A DNA stretch of 64,000 nucleotides from Rhinopithecus roxellana (GCF_007565055.1 NC_044554.1:49821176-49885175), one strand, 5' to 3'; positions 1 through 13,425 are shown, counted from the first letter of the stretch. Notes: a model not told the origin generated them from the letters alone. Numbers and translations: made by a program.

Positions 1-1327
1 AAGTGATCTCATTGTTCAGTTCCCACCTATGAGTGAGAACATGCGGTGTTTGGTTTTCTCTTCTTGTGATAGTTTGCTAAGAATGATGGTTTCCAGCTGC
101 ATCCATGTCCCTACAAAGGACGCAAACTCATCCTTTTTTATGGCTGCATAGTATTCCATGGTGTATATGTGCCACATTTTCTTAATCCAGTCTGTCACTG
201 ATGGACATTTGGGTTGATTCCAAGTCTTTGCTATTGTGAATAGTGCCGCAATAAACATACGTGTGCATGTGTCTTTGTAGTAGACTAATTTATAATCCTT
301 TGGGTATATACCCAGTAGTGGGATGGCTGGGTCATATGGTACATCTAGTTCTAGATCCTTGAGGAATTGCCATACTGTTTTCCATAATGGTTGAACTAGT
401 TTACAATCCCACCAACAGTGTAAAAGTGTTCCTATTTCTCCACATCCTCTCCAACAACTGTTGTTTCCTGACTTCTTAATGATTGCCATTCTAACTGGTG
501 TGAGATGGTATCTCATTGTGGTTTTGATTTGCATTTCTCTGATGGCGAGTGATGATGAGCATTTTTTCATGTGTCTGTTGGCTGTATGAATGTCTTCTTT
601 TGAGAAATGTCTGTTCATATCCTTTGCCCACTTTTTGATGGGGTTGTTTGTTTTTTTCTTGTATATTTGTTCGAGTTCTTTGTAGATTCTGGATATTAGC
701 CCTTTGTCAGATGAGTAGGTTGCAAAAATTTTCTCCCATTCTGTAGGTTGCCTGTTCACTCTGATGGTAGTTTCTTTTGCTGTGCAAAAGCTCTTTAGTT
801 TAATTAGATCCTATTTGTCAATTTTGGCTTTTGCTGCCATTGCTTTTGGTGTTTTAGACATGAAGTCCTTGCCCATGCCTATGTCCTGAATGGTACTACC
901 TAGATTTTCTTCTAGGGTTTTTATGGTATTAGGTCTAACATTTAAGTCTCTAATCCATCTTGAATTAATCTTCGTATAAGGGGTAAGGAAAGGATCCAGT
1001 TTCAGCTTTCTACTTATGGCTAGCCAATTTTCCCAGCACCATTTATTAAATACAGTATCCTTTCCCCATTTCTTGTTTCTCTTAGGTTTGTCAAAGATCA
1101 GATGGTTGTAGATGTGTGGTATTATTTCTAAGGACTCTGTTCTGTTCCATTGGTCTATATCTCTGTTTTGGTACCAGTACCATGCTGTTTTGGTTACTGT
1201 AGCCTTGTAGTATAGTTTGAAGTCAGGTAGCGTGACGCCTCCAGCTTTGTCCTTTTGACTTAGGATTGTCTTGGCAATGCGGGCTCTTTTTTGGTTCCAT
1301 ATGAACTTTAAAGCAGTTTTTTCCAAT
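1..1327 (-). mobile_element. Young L1, 5'-truncated, 3' end beyond the window
   Basis: Minus-strand L1. The window begins just past the ORF2 stop, in the 3' UTR. The ORF2 C-terminal 247 residues are open (759-16), including the cysteine/histidine cluster CWRGCGEIGTLLHCWWDC. A further 171 codons lie at 1,326-811. Between them a TGG tryptophan codon has become TAG, in the IDK-DLIKL context near 812. The element loses L1 identity at about 1,327, the usual 5' truncation. Comparing translations with the L1 at 23,405-25,794, I count 12 differences in 418 residues, so both belong to the same recent subfamily. Confidence 0.95.
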
Positions 1328-2626
1328 GGTGAACATTATTTTTATGGGATTTACCTAGGTGGTTGCACTTAGCAGTAACTAAATTTTTTCACTGATGTTT
1401 AGTATTATATTATCGAAGTGTACCATTCTTTATTTTAGCATTATAATATTGATAGACATTTTCCCCATTTTTGCCATTTTGAATAAATCTGTTAAGATTT
1501 TTTTGTACGTCTTTTGGTACAAATAGCCGCTAATTTAATGTGGGTCTGTACAGTCAGTTCTCCTGTAATATGCCATATATGTTCCTAAAAATCACTACAA
1601 TATCCAAAAGTGTACAATGAAAGCTGAAAGAGTTATGAGAAAAATGGAATTAATGGTATAGCACTCAAATACATTGTCAGTGATAAATAAAGCAGTAAAC
1701 TAAAGGAATAGTACACTATTACACATATTTAATAGTTCAGACATACATAAATACTACAATAATTATGAGAGTTTATATTGAAGAATACATGAAATTTGCT
1801 TATGGAAATAGGTGTCAGGCAGTAGCAGCATGTGGGTTACTGTGAAGTATTAGAAGAAGAGTTATCAGACATCAGACAGAAGGCTGTAACACCAGGTGTG
1901 GATGGGCATGATTCATTGTCTTTGGTTCAGTTTGTTGACTCTTGATCTTTTGCAATTCTTAAATACTTGGGCATTTTTTTTTTCTGCCTTTGGGGTGTAG
2001 GTATTTTGAGATTTTTAACGCATGTCTGTTTTTTCAAAATTGCCATTTTTGATCCAATGTGTAGCTATCTTCTTCAAGTAATTTTAGTATCACTGCTGAA
2101 AATTCTTTTGTGACTTTCTTATTTGAACTTATAGTGTCATCTAATGGCTGAAGGCTTTGGAGATTGTAGTGATGTTTGAAACCACTGAATTAGCCATTAA
2201 TAACACTGAATGGAGCCACTTCTACAGGATTGGGTAATTTCTGTTTAAGGTCTTCACATATAAATAGTATGCCTCTTTTTTCCGTTTTCTCTGCTGGTGT
2301 TTTGAACCAGGACACTTAAACATGTTTGGGATATTGAAAGAGTGTTTGCTTATATACAGTAGTTTTCAAATGTAACAAGATAATAAGCAAACCCTTGAGG
2401 TCAATATACTCAGTGTACCGAGATAGCTGGTAGATGTTTGAGGTGTATGAGTGTGTTTTGTGTATTCTTATGTGAATTGGTTTAACTTGGTACAGTTGGT
2501 ATTTCACCTTGTGTTTCTTGCTGGTGAAACTGCCCTTAAGAAAATGTGAAATTCTCATTATGCTCAAATTTTTTCCCAGTAAATTGATTGTACTGCAAAA
2601 TATTTGACTTTTCAAAAAAGGTATTA
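1328..2626. other. AT-rich interval, nothing recognised
   Basis: No repeat family, splice-supported exon or receptor motif is recognisable. The longest frame nearby (2,316-2,687, minus) has no familiar motif and runs into the adjacent L1 fragment. I treat it as chance. Confidence 0.5.
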
Positions 2627-3600
2627 TACTTTTCAAAAGAAGATATACATGTGACCAAGGAACATATGAAGAAAAGCTCAGTATCACTGATCATTAGAGA
2701 ATGCAAATCATCTCACAGCAGTCAGAATGGCTATTATTAAAAGGTCAAAAAAATAACAGATGCTAGTGATATTGTGGTGAAAAGGAATGTTTGCATGCTG
2801 TTGATATGAGTGTAAATTAGTTCAACCATTGTGGAAAGCAGTGTGGTGACTCCTGTAAGAGCTAAAAACAGAACTACCATTCAACTCAGCAATCTCACAA
2901 TCTCATTCCATTGGGCATATACCCAAAGGAATAGAAATCACTTTACCATAAACACACATGCAGTTGAATGTTCACTGTGGCACTGTTCACTATAGTAAAG
3001 ACATAGAATCAAGCTAAATGCCCATCAATGACAGATTGGATAAAGAAAATGTGGTACTTATACACCATGGAGTACTATGCAGCCATAAAAAAGAACAAGA
3101 TCATGTCTTATGAAAACACAGAGGAAGTTGAAAGCCATTGTCCTAAGCAGACCAACACAAGAACAGAAAACCAAATATCACATATTTTCAGCTTTTTTTT
3201 TTTTTTGACAGAATTTTGCTCCTGTTGCCCAGGCTGGAGTGCAGTGATCTTGGCTCACTGCAACCTCTGCTTCCCAGGTTCAAGTGGTTCTCCTGCCTCA
3301 GCCTCCTGAGTAGCTGGGATTACAGGCTCCCACCACCACGCCCAGCTAATATTTGTATTTTTAGTAGAGATGGTGTTTCACCATGTTGGCCAGGCTGGTC
3401 TCGAACTCCTGACCTCAGGTGATCCACCCACCTCAGCCTCCCAAAGTGTTGGGATTACAGGTGTGAACCACCATGCTGGCATATTGTCATTTGTAAGTGA
3501 GAGCTAAATAATGAAAACTCATGACACAAAGGAGAGCAACAGACACTGAAGCCTACTTAAGGGTGAAGGGTGGGAGAAGGGAGAGGATTAGAAAAAATAA
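2627..3600 (+). mobile_element. Old L1 3' end, interrupted by an Alu
   Basis: Decayed plus-strand L1 ORF2 C-terminus, recognisable by TTCTCAAAAGAAGA-like sequence at the start and by MTDWIKKMWYLYTMEYYAAIKK at 3,028-3,093. It is followed by 3' UTR that ends in a polypurine stretch near 3,565-3,590. The Alu at 3,193-3,480 lies within it. Small internal deletions are visible. Confidence 0.85.
3193..3480 (-). mobile_element. Alu (S-like)
   Basis: Full-length minus-strand Alu starting with a T-run and ending near CCACCATGCTGGC. It is inserted in an old L1 and flanked by CATATTTTCA / CATATTGTCA, a probable target duplication. Confidence 0.93.
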
Positions 3601-3710
3601 CTATTGAGGACTAGGCTTAGTATAGAAGTCCCTATACGGCTGTCAGAAAATTTCTCAGCAGAAGTTCTACAGTCCAGGAGAGAGTAGGATGATGTATTCA
3701 AGATGGTAAA

Positions 3711-3762
<52 letters not shown>

Positions 3763-5385
3763 GCCAACCAAAAATACTTTACCTAGCAAAGCTTTCTTTC
3801 AGCCATGAGGGAGAAATAAAAACTTTTCCTGACAAATAAAAGCTAAGGGAGGCCTGTCTTACAGGAATTGCTAAAGGGAGCTCTTTAAGCTGAAACTAAA
3901 GGCTGCTAAGGAATGACATAAGATGTATAAAACTATAAAACTTGATACAAGTAATATATAGTGATACTCAGAATACTCTAATACTATAAATGTGGTGAAT
4001 TCAGAAATTTTGTCTGTAGTATTATGGTTAAAAACAAAATTATCAAAAACAACTGCAGGTACAATAAATTGTTATGGGATACAAATTACAAAAAGATGTA
4101 AATTTTTTCATCAATGTCATAAAAGGTGGGAGGGGCTGTAAATGTAGAGTTTTTGTACGTGATTAAAGTTAAGTTGTTATTAGCTTAAAATAGCTTGTTA
4201 TAAGTATACAATGTTTTATATAAGCCTCAAGGTAGATACAAAGCAAAATTCTATAGCAGTTACACAAAATATAAAAAGAAAGAATTCAAAGCACATCACT
4301 ACAGAAAACCATCAAACCACAGTGAAAGACAGCAAGTGAGAAAAAGACAAAATATACACAAAACACCCAGAAAACAATTACAAAATGGGAGTAGAAAGTC
4401 CTTACCTATCAATTACTATATCAAATGTAAATAGATTAAATTCTCAAATTAAAAGACATAAAAGGGACTGAATGGATTAAAACAAACAGAAAAAGATCTT
4501 AGTATAGACTACTTATAAGTGATTCTCTTTATTAGTAAGGACACATAGAGAGTAAAATTGAAGGGATGGAAGAAGATATTTTACACAAACAGAAACCAAA
4601 AAAGACCAGGGAGAGCTGTACTCATGTCAACAAAATAGTCCTTAAGTCAAAAACCTTAAAAAGGAGACAAAGAAGGTCATTATACAATAATAAAGGGATA
4701 AATTCATAAAGGGGACATAACAGTTGAAAATACATATAAACCCAAAATTGTACCATGTAATGTATTATGAAACTATTAAATAATCTAAAGGGAGAAATGT
4801 ACACTAATACCATAATATTAGGGAAACACAATGCCCCACTTTCCAAAACAGACAAATCATTTAAACAGAAAATCAATAGGGAAACATTGGACTTGAATTA
4901 CACATTTGACGAAATCAACCAGACAAACAGAACATTGTATCCAACTGTAGCAGAATACACAGTTGTCTCAAGTGGACATGGGACATTCTCTAAGATAAAT
5001 CATATGTTAGGCCAAAACCAAACAAATAAAAAACAAGTCTTAACAAATTTAAGAAAATTGAAATCATATCAAGTATCTTCTCCAATTATGATGGCGTAAA
5101 ACTAGAAATCAATAACAGGAGAAATGTTGGAAAATTCTTAAAAATGTGGAAATTAAACAAAATGCCTTTAAATAATTAAGAGATCACAGAAGAAATTAAG
5201 AGGGAGATTAATAATCTTACAAACAAAAATGGAAATACAATATACCAAAACTTACGGGATGCAGCAAAGCAGTTCTGAGAGGGGAATTAATTGCAAACCC
5301 TATAAAGACATTGGGGACAGGCCATCCAAGAAGCAGAAGAATAGCTTTATGTTCCTCCAGGAATTGAAAAGAAATATGCTCCAGC
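3600..5385 (+). mobile_element. Old L1 (L1M-type) ORF1 end to ORF2 start
   Basis: Plus-strand decayed L1. 3,630-3,930 resembles the ORF1 C-terminus (TCTACAGTCCAGGAGAGAGT, then CTGCCAACCAAAAATACTTT). 4,900-5,300 resembles the N-terminal half of ORF2, with AAGTGGACATGGGACATTCTC and a CAAAACTTACGGGATGCAGC segment. Frames are broken throughout. It is interrupted by a 47-A run and, at its 3' side, by the Alu at 5,392. Confidence 0.78.
3714..3760 (+). repeat. Uninterrupted run of 47 adenines
   Basis: Pure A homopolymer inside an old L1 ORF1 remnant. No Alu or L1 terminus adjoins it, so it looks like expansion of an internal A-tract rather than a retroposon tail. Confidence 0.97.
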
Positions 5386-5391
5386 TTCCTT

Positions 5392-5683
5392 GGCCGCGCG
5401 CGGTGGCTCAGGCCTGTAATCCCAGCACTTTGGGAGGCCGAGACGGGCGGATCACGAGGTCAGGAGATGGAGACCATCCTGGCTAACACGGTGAAACCTC
5501 ATCTCTACTAAAATACAAAAAAAAAAAAAAAAAATCTAGCTGGGCGTGGTGGCGGGCGCCTGTGGTCCCAGCTACTCGGGAGGCTGAGGCAGGAGAATGG
5601 CGTGAACCCGGGAGGCGGAGCTTGCGGTGAACCAAGATCGCGCCACTGCACTGCAGCCTGGGGGACAGAGCGAGACTCCCTCT

Positions 5684-5697
<14 letters not shown>
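5392..5697 (+). mobile_element. AluY with expanded tail
   Basis: Full-length plus-strand Alu, Y-like by GCCGAGACGGGCGGATCACGAGG and GGCGTGAACCCGGGAGGCGGAGC. It has a 17-A middle linker. It is flanked by GAAATATGCTCCAGCTTCCT (5,371-5,390) and GAAGTATGCTCCAGCTCCCT (about 5,938-5,957), a clear target duplication that encloses the microsatellite tail. Confidence 0.95.
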
Positions 5698-5940
<243 letters not shown>

Positions 5941-5960
5941 GTATGCTCCAGCTCCCTTTT

Positions 5961-7436
5961 TACACTGAGACAGAAGCCACAAGTGTGATCTTAAGCATAG
6001 AGTTCGATGGGGGAGATGAAGTAAAGCCTGGTGGACTGTGAAATTAAAGCTATAGCACCCAGTTTACAATGTAGCTATTGAGGAAGGATGAGGCAGTTTC
6101 TGTTCCTGGGTAAGGCTGCAGGGCAGAGGGTTATCTGAACAGCTCTGCATACACACACACACACACACACACACAATCACATGTACACAGTTTTGCACAC
6201 ACAGTCACACACAGAGAATTAGACCACTTTGTGGGGGGGGAAAGGGGGACTTCCTATACTTCATGTACACTGTGCTTTGCATGTTCATATGGTTAGATGT
6301 ATATACCACAAAGTCCCTGAGATACATATTATTAAACCAATGTTACAGAGAGAGAACTGAGGATCATATAAACTAATTAATGTTACTTAAGGTTATACAG
6401 GAAGTAAGTGGCCAGGTTAAATTAATATCTAGGTTTCTCTAGTTACAAAGGTCATCCCCTTCTCATTACACCTTGTTGCATCTCTCAATTTAAAATTACA
6501 GTTTAAGATTACAGCTCTGTGCAAAAAGTTTAGGACTATTTCCAACCTGGCAGCTTAGTTAAATACAAGAAGATGAACCAGTCTGCATTGCCCAGTGGGA
6601 TTTCCGAAGGAACCAGGAGGAAGAGGTAGTTTGTGAGCCTCTTCAGGCCAGCTGGCAGGAGGTCCCAACACGCTCTCTTAGCCTTTCAAGATGTCCTTTT
6701 AGACAGATTTTGCTTCTGCAGGAAAAGTCAACAGTAGCTGCACAATGGCAAATGTCATGAATATGTCCTCAGGACAGGAGACAGATTGTCCTTTCTGGTT
6801 TTATAGGCAAAATAATGTCCTTGTGTCAGGGATCAATTTAATCCACCTATCTTTACTTGCTTGCCATTTCAACCTCTTAAATACTGTGAAATAGTTCTCG
6901 CTGAATCTCCATTTGCCACTTTGGCACTACCCTGATCCAAGTACCCTGCTCTCGCACTCCAACCCTGTATTCAGTCTTGTAGTATCTCTAGGGAGTGACC
7001 CAGATACATTCCCCGGGTAAATTTTCAGGGCTCCAATTCCATTGGTAAATGGTTGTTGACAGAAAGTCCCATATGAACCAAGAACTTCATCTGTCTGGAT
7101 TGTACACACAGAAAGCTCACCCACGCTTTTCTTTTAAGTGTCTACCTCCCAGCCCTGGATACATTTTGAGATGATTTAGATAAATAATTGATATGAGACC
7201 TTGGCATTTCTGCCCAATTTCTGCATTACACCCTCTTGAGGATGACTACCTTATCCTGGTTTGCCCAGAACTTTCCGAGGTTTAGCACTGAAAGTCTTCT
7301 GTCCTGGGAGACTCCTCAGCTCTGGACAAATCAAGGTAATGGGCCATTCTAATTCCTATTTTTGTCTCGGATTCTAGCTCACAGAGTACTTCAGCACTCA
7401 GGTTAATTTCTAGCGGCCTTGTTCCATTGCGATGTT
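5961..7436. other. Mostly unique sequence with a CA repeat and a MIR
   Basis: Contains an (AC)12 tract at 6,151-6,175 and the MIR at 6,315-6,475. The remainder shows no recognisable repeat or exon. Confidence 0.5.
6315..6475 (-). mobile_element. MIR fragment
   Basis: Matches the MIR core in minus orientation: CAATGTTACAGAGAGAGAACTGAGG, then a GTTACTTAAGGTTATACAGG-like segment and AAGTGGCCAGG. Confidence 0.7.
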
Positions 7437-10400
7437 TCTTTAACAATTATTTATTTATTATTTGTTTATTTATTTGTTTTTCCATAACTTATTGGGGTAC
7501 ACATGGTATTTGGTTATATGAATAAGTTCTTTAGTGGTGATTTGTGAGATTTTGGTGCACCCATCACCTACACAGAATACAACTGCACCATATATGTTGT
7601 CTTTTATCCCTCACTTCCCTCCCACTCTTCCCCACAAGTCCCCAAAGTCCATTGTATCATTCTTAAGCCTTTGTGTCATCATAGCTTAGCTCCCACATAT
7701 CAGTGAGAACACACGATGTTTGGTTTTCCATTCCTGAGTTACTTCACTTAGAATAATAGTCTCCAGTCTCATTCAGGTCACTGCGAATGTGGTTAATTCA
7801 TTCCTTTTTATGGCTGAGTAGTATTCCATCATACATTTATATCAGTTTCTTTATCCACTTGTTGATTGATGGGCATTTGGGTTAGTCTTATGATTTTGCA
7901 GTTGTGAATTGTGCTGCTATAGACATGCGTGTGCAAGTATATTTTTTGTATAATGACTTCTTTTCCTCTGAGTAGATTTCACCAGTAGTGAAATTGCTGG
8001 ATCAAATGGTAGCTCTACTTTTAGTTCTTTAAGGAATCTCCACACTGTTTTCCATGGTGATTGTAGTAGTTTACATTCCCACCAGCAGTGTAGAAGTGTT
8101 CCCTGATCACCGCATCCATGCCAACATCCACTGTTTTTGATTTTTTGATTATGGCCATTCTTGTGGGAGTGAGGTGGTATTACATTGTGGTTTTCATTTG
8201 CATTTCCCTGATCGTTAGTGATATTGAGCATTTTTTCCCTATGTTTGCTGGCCATTTGCATATCTTCTTTTGAGAATTGTCTATTGATGTCTTTAGCCCA
8301 CTTTTGGATGGGACTCTTTGTTTTTTTCTTACTGATATGTTGGAGTTTGTTGTAGATTCTGGATATTAGTAATTTATCAGATGTATAGATTGTGAAGATT
8401 TTCTCCCATTCTGTGGGTTGTCTGTTTATTCTGCTGACTGTTCTTTTTGCAGTGCAAAAGCTCTTTAGTTTGAGTAAGTACCAACTATTTATCTTTGTTT
8501 TTATTGCATTTGCTTTTGGCTTATTGGTCATGAAATCCATGCCTAAGCCAATGTCTAGAAGGGTTATCTTCTAGAATTTTTATAGTTTTGGCTGTTAGAT
8601 TTAAGTCCTTGATTCATCTTGAGTTGATTTTTGTATAAGGTGAGAGAGGAAGATCCATTTTCATTCTCCTACCTGTGGCTAGCCAATTATCCCGGCACCA
8701 TTTGCTGAAAAGGGTGTCCTTTCTCTATGTTTTTGTTTGTTTTGTCAAAGATCAGTTGGGTAAGTATTTGGGTTTATTTCTGGGTTGTCTATTCTGTTCC
8801 ATTGGGCTATGTGCCTATTTTTATACCAGTACCACACTGTTTTGGTGACTATGGCCTTATAGTATAGTTTCAAATCAGGTAGTGTGATGCCTCCAGATTT
8901 GTTCTTTATGCTTAGTCTTGCCTTGGCTATGCAGGCTGTTTTTTGGTTCTATATGAATTTTAGAACTGTTTTTTCTAATTCTGTGAAGAATGGTGGTGGT
9001 ATTTTGATGGAGATTGCATTGAATTTGTAGATTGCTTTTGGCAGTAAGGTCATTTTCACAATGTTCATTCTACCCATGCATGAGCATGAGATGTGTATCC
9101 ATTTGTTTGTGTTGTCTGTGATTTCTTTCAGCAGTGTTTTGTAGTTTTGGCTTCTTTCGACTCCTTGGTTATGTATATTCCTATTTTATTTTTTGCAGCT
9201 ACTGTAAAAGGGGTTGAGTTCTTGATTTGATTCTCTGCTTGGTCACTGTTGGTGTATAGAAGGACTACTGATTTGTGCACATTAGTCTTGTATCTGGAAA
9301 CTTCGCTCAATTCTTTTTATCAGTTCTAGGAGTTTTCTGGAGGAGTCTTTAAGGTTTTCAGGGTAAACAATTATATCGTCAGCAAACAGTGACAGTTTGA
9401 CTTCCTCTTTACTGATTTGGATGCCCTTTCTTTTTTTCTCTTGTCTGATTGCTCTGGCTAGGACTTCCAGTACTATCTTGAAAAAGAGTGGTGAGAGTAG
9501 GCATCTTGTCTTGTTTCAGTTCTCAGAGGGAATGCTTTCAACTTTTCCCCATTCAGTATTATGTTGCCTGTGGGTTTGTCATAGGTGGCTTTTATTACAT
9601 TGAAGTATATCCCTTGTATGCTGATTTTGCTCAGAGTTTTAATCATAAAGCATTGCTGGATTTCATTGAATGTTTTTTTTTTTTTTTTGCATCTATTGAG
9701 ATGATCATGTGATTTTTGTTTTTAATTATGTTTATGTGGTGTAGCACATTTGTTGACTTGCATATGTTAAACTGTCCCTGCATCCCAGGTATGAAACCCA
9801 CTTAATGGTGGATTATCTTTTTGATATGCTGTTAGATTCAGTTAGCTAGTATTTTGTTAAGGATTTTAGCATCTGTGTTCATCAAGGATATCAGTCTATA
9901 GTTTTCTTTTTTGCTTATGTCCTTTCATGGTTTTGGTATTAGGGTGATGCTAGCTTCATAGAATGAATTAGGCAGGGTTTCTTCTTTCTCTATCTTGTGG
10001 AATAGTGTCAAAAGAATTGGTACCAATTCTTCTTTGAATGTCTGGTAGAATTCTGCTGTGAATCCGTCTGGTCCTAGACTTTTTTGTTGGTAATTTTTAA
10101 ATTACCATTTTAATCTCACTGCTCGTTATTGGTCTGTTCAGCGTATCCAATTCTTCCTGATTTAAGCTCAGAGGGTTGTATTTTTCCAAGAATGTATCAA
10201 TTTCTTCAAGGTTTACTAGTTTATGTGCATAAAGGTGTTCACAGTAGCCTGGAATGGTCTTTTGTATTTCAGTGGTGTCAGTTGTAATATCTCCTGTTTC
10301 ATTTCTGAATGAGGTCATTTGGATTTTCTTTCTTCTTTTCTTGGTTAATCTTGCTAATGGTCTATCAATTTCATTTATCTTTTCAAAGAACCAGCTTTTT

Positions 10401-10950
10401 GTTTCTTTTGTCTTTTGTATTGTATTTTTGTTTCAGTTTCATTTAGTTCTTCTCTGATCTGGGCTATTTCCTTTCTTCTGCTGAGTTTGGGTTTGTTTTT
10501 TGTTGTTGTTGTTTCTCTAGTTCCTTGAGGTGTGACTTTATTTTTAAATTTATTTTTATTTTTATTTTTTATTTTTTGAGATTGAATATCGCTCTGTCAC
10601 CCAGGCTAGAGTTCTATGGTGTGATATTGGCTCACTGCAACCTCCGCCTTCCCCAGCTCAAGCGATTCTCCTGCCTTAGCCTCCCGAGTAGCTGGGACTG
10701 CAGGCATGTGCCACCATGCCTGGCTAATTTTTTGTATTTTTAATAGAGACGGGGTTTCACCGTGTTAGCCAGGATGGTCTCAATCCCCTGACCTCATGAT
10801 CCACCCAGCATCTCAAAATGCTGGGATTACAGGCATGAGCCACCATGCCTGGCCGAGGTGGGACCTTAGAATGTCAATTTGTGCTCTTTCAGTCTTTTTA
10901 ATGTAGGCATTTAGGGCTATGAACTTTACTCTTAGCACCATTCTTTAACA
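7437..10950 (-). mobile_element. Old L1 (L1MA-like), 5'-truncated, interrupted by an Alu
   Basis: Minus-strand L1. The 3' UTR starts near 7,437 (A/T-rich, then ACATGGTATTTGGTTATATGAATAAG). ORF2 follows in decayed frames, for example 8,540-7,917 with INRQPTEWEKIF and CWHGCGDQGTLLHCWWEC. It extends to RT-domain sequence near 10,300-10,500, continues beyond the Alu at 10,541-10,854, and ends near 10,950 (GGCTATGAACTTTACTCTTAGCACC). Frameshifts and stops are frequent. Confidence 0.92.
10541..10854 (-). mobile_element. Alu inserted in old L1
   Basis: Full-length minus-strand Alu with a degenerated T/ATTTT tail. The GAGGTGTGAC / GAGGTGGGAC flanks (10,527 and 10,855) are a probable target duplication in the L1. 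Confidence 0.92.
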
Positions 10951-11149
10951 CTTTAACTCAGTGTATTCAAAATATATTCTACTAATCTCTTCTCTTTTGC
11001 TACCAACATTTCCCCAGTCTACCAGGTACACAAACTAGAGTCCTTTTATTTGTATAGTGCAAGAGAGATGGAGACACAGATCAATCAGCATCAAATTCCT
11101 TGGAGTCTTCCTCCCTTCCTTCCCTATTCAATTTTTTTTCAATTCCTTC

Positions 11150-11770
11150 TTGGCCACCTGCAAAACTTGTCACTGAAACTACTAGACTAGCTTCCTAACT
11201 GCAGTTTCTACCTTTTCTTTCATTCAGTTCAAATAATCTTAAAAAATTCTGTTAAATTAATCTTTCTAAAGTGTTACTCTGATTGGACCACTTCCCTCGA
11301 ATAAATCTTTATGTGCTGCTCCTGCCTATTGAGGTGAGTAAAAATTCCTCAACCTGGGATTCAGGGCCTTCTACCATGCCACCAACTTGCAATTACAGAC
11401 TCACCTCCTATTGCTTTCCTATTTTATGTACTATACCTCCTAGCCACAGTGGGCTTTTCATTGAGCCTTAAAGATGCCCTGCTGATAGAGCTTTGTTCAT
11501 ACTTTCAACCCCAAATAATGCCTTTCTACAGTGCATGTTTCCAACTGTCAAAGGTAAATGCTTTCCTCAAGGTGCATTTCATAAAATTCTCTCTACATGC
11601 ACTATTTTCAATTCTTCCCAATCAATGTTGTAATACATATTTTGAACCCTCAGTATTTTGAGTAAACCTTTCTTATAGAATCTTTTTCACTTTATCTTGC
11701 ATTATAGTTATTTGCCTACTTTTGTCATGTTCTAATAAAACATAAAGCTCTTAGAAGACTAACTTTTGAA
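11150..11770 (+). mobile_element. L2 3' region
   Basis: Decayed plus-strand L2. It has CTAGCTTCCTAACTGCAG, ATCTTTCTAAAGTGTTACTCTGA, CACTTCCCTCGAATAAATCTT and a terminal ATAAAGCTCTTAGAAG-like segment, in the order expected for the L2 ORF2 end and 3' UTR. Confidence 0.7.
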
Positions 11771-11822
11771 GCACCTAACAGTGTTTTGCATATCACAGAT
11801 ATGCATTAAGAAGATGATTTGT

Positions 11823-12100
11823 TGTAATCCCAGCACTTTGGGAGGCCGAGATGGGCAGATCACGAGGTCAGGAGATCGAGACCATCCTGGCGAACATGGT
11901 GAAACCCCGTCTCTACTAAAAAAATACAAAAGACTAGCTGGGCGAGGTGGCGGGCGCCTGTAGTCCCAGCTACTTGGGAGGCTGAGGCAGGAGAATGGTG
12001 TAAACCCAGGAGGCGGAGCTTGCAGTGAGCCGAGATGGCGCCACTGCACTCCAGCCTGGGCGACAGAGCAAGATTCTGTCTCAAAAAAAAAAAAAAAAAA
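11823..12100 (+). mobile_element. AluY, slightly 5'-truncated, Old World monkey type
   Basis: Begins at TGTAATCCCAGCACTTTGGG, missing about the first 21 bases. It has ACTAGCTGGGCGAGGTGGC and GGTGTAAACCCAGG, variants I associate with cercopithecid AluY. Perfect flanks AAGAAGATGATTTGTT (11,808-11,823 and 12,101-12,116) show a recent insertion. Confidence 0.93.
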
Positions 12101-12116
12101 AAGAAGATGATTTGTT

Positions 12117-12662
12117 CAGTATTGAAAGATGGGCAGCAGTCAGAAAAATGGAGAGAACAGAAAAGATCTAGGTGGGAAAATGGCTAAAGATGTGATCAAG
12201 CATGGTGAAAACCAAGAAATGAGAATGCAAATAGAATATAGTGAAAAGAATAGGGTAGCTAGAACAAAGGATTTCTGAATGACAATGTTGGGAGATAAAT
12301 GTTGGGAAGGTAAATTTGAGCCATATTGTAAGAGGTTAATTTGGGCTCAAGCCCAGATCACTTACAGTGCAACAATCAATACCATGATGTGCTGCTGGAC
12401 ATTCCATCTGAGCTCTGTAACAGTTTCCTGTTTGAAATCAGGTAAAACCAGGTTTCTCAGACCAATATACTAAGTGAGTAACAGGCAGTCTTTGGATGTG
12501 GTTATTCGACTGTGGACCATCATTTTAAACTCTATTGTTTGTAGGAGTCAAATATAATTACTGTACTTGCCTTTCCTTGACCTCGGGCTCTGTGCTTAGA
12601 AACTAAAGATTGGATAAATTGCCCAAGCTCAATATCGGTAGCTCAGTTACTGATGCTTATTA
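12117..12662. other. Unique interval, nothing recognised
   Basis: Ordinary intergenic composition between two Alus. Short frames carry no known motif. Confidence 0.5.
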
Positions 12663-12677
12663 AAATGCCCTTGATAG

Positions 12678-12967
12678 GCCCGGTGCAGTGACTCACGCCT
12701 GTAATCCCAGCACTTTGGGCGGCTGAGGCAGACTGATCACCTGAGGTCAGGAGTTTGAGACCAATCTGACCAACATGGTGAAACCCCATCTCTACTAAAA
12801 ATACAAAAATTAGCCGGGTGTGGTGGCGTGTACCTGTAATCCCAGCTACTCAGGAGGCTGATGCAGGAGAATCTCTTGAACCTGGGAGGTGGAGGTTGCA
12901 GTGAGTCGAGATCGTGGCACTGCGCTCCAGCCTGGGTGACAGAGCGAGACTCTGTCTCAAGAAAAAC
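12678..12967 (+). mobile_element. Alu (S-like)
   Basis: Full-length plus-strand Alu with GGATCACCTGAGGTCAGGAG-like S features. Identical flanks AAATGCCCTTGATAG (12,663-12,677 and 12,968-12,982) form a perfect target duplication. Confidence 0.95.
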
Positions 12968-12982
12968 AAATGCCCTTGATAG

Positions 12983-13425
12983 AAGGACACTAGTAGAATG
13001 TTAGTTTTACTGCACCTTAATAAAACGCTTAAGGTCATGCATGGTAGAATTGTTTCCTGAAGAGTAAGATAAGTAGAAAAAAATTTAAAAATCAAAGTAA
13101 GACATATATATGTCTTAAGAAAATCAAACGGTACTGAAAGGCCTGTACTAAAAATGGTAGCCCACACCCTTCTCTGTCTCACATATATAGTTCCTATTTC
13201 ACAGAGAACAATGCTTTTATCTTCCCTCGTAATTATTTCCACACCTCTTAATGAAGAGCTTATACTTCTGTTAATTGATTTATCAATTATAGATGTTTTC
13301 TGTTCACTTTAGGTTATAATAGCTGTGGATCTGACTCTCTTGGGCTCCACTTGTCCTCTTCATCTCTCTCCAAATTATTACTATTTTAATTAAAAGAGTA
13401 GTCAGTGACTATGTCATCATTATTA
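12983..13425. other. AT-rich unique interval
   Basis: No repeat or exon recognised between the Alu and the following L1. Confidence 0.5.

Noticed and set aside
7917..10318. Multiple 60-200 residue frames
   Set aside because: All are pieces of decayed L1 ORF2 or its antisense.
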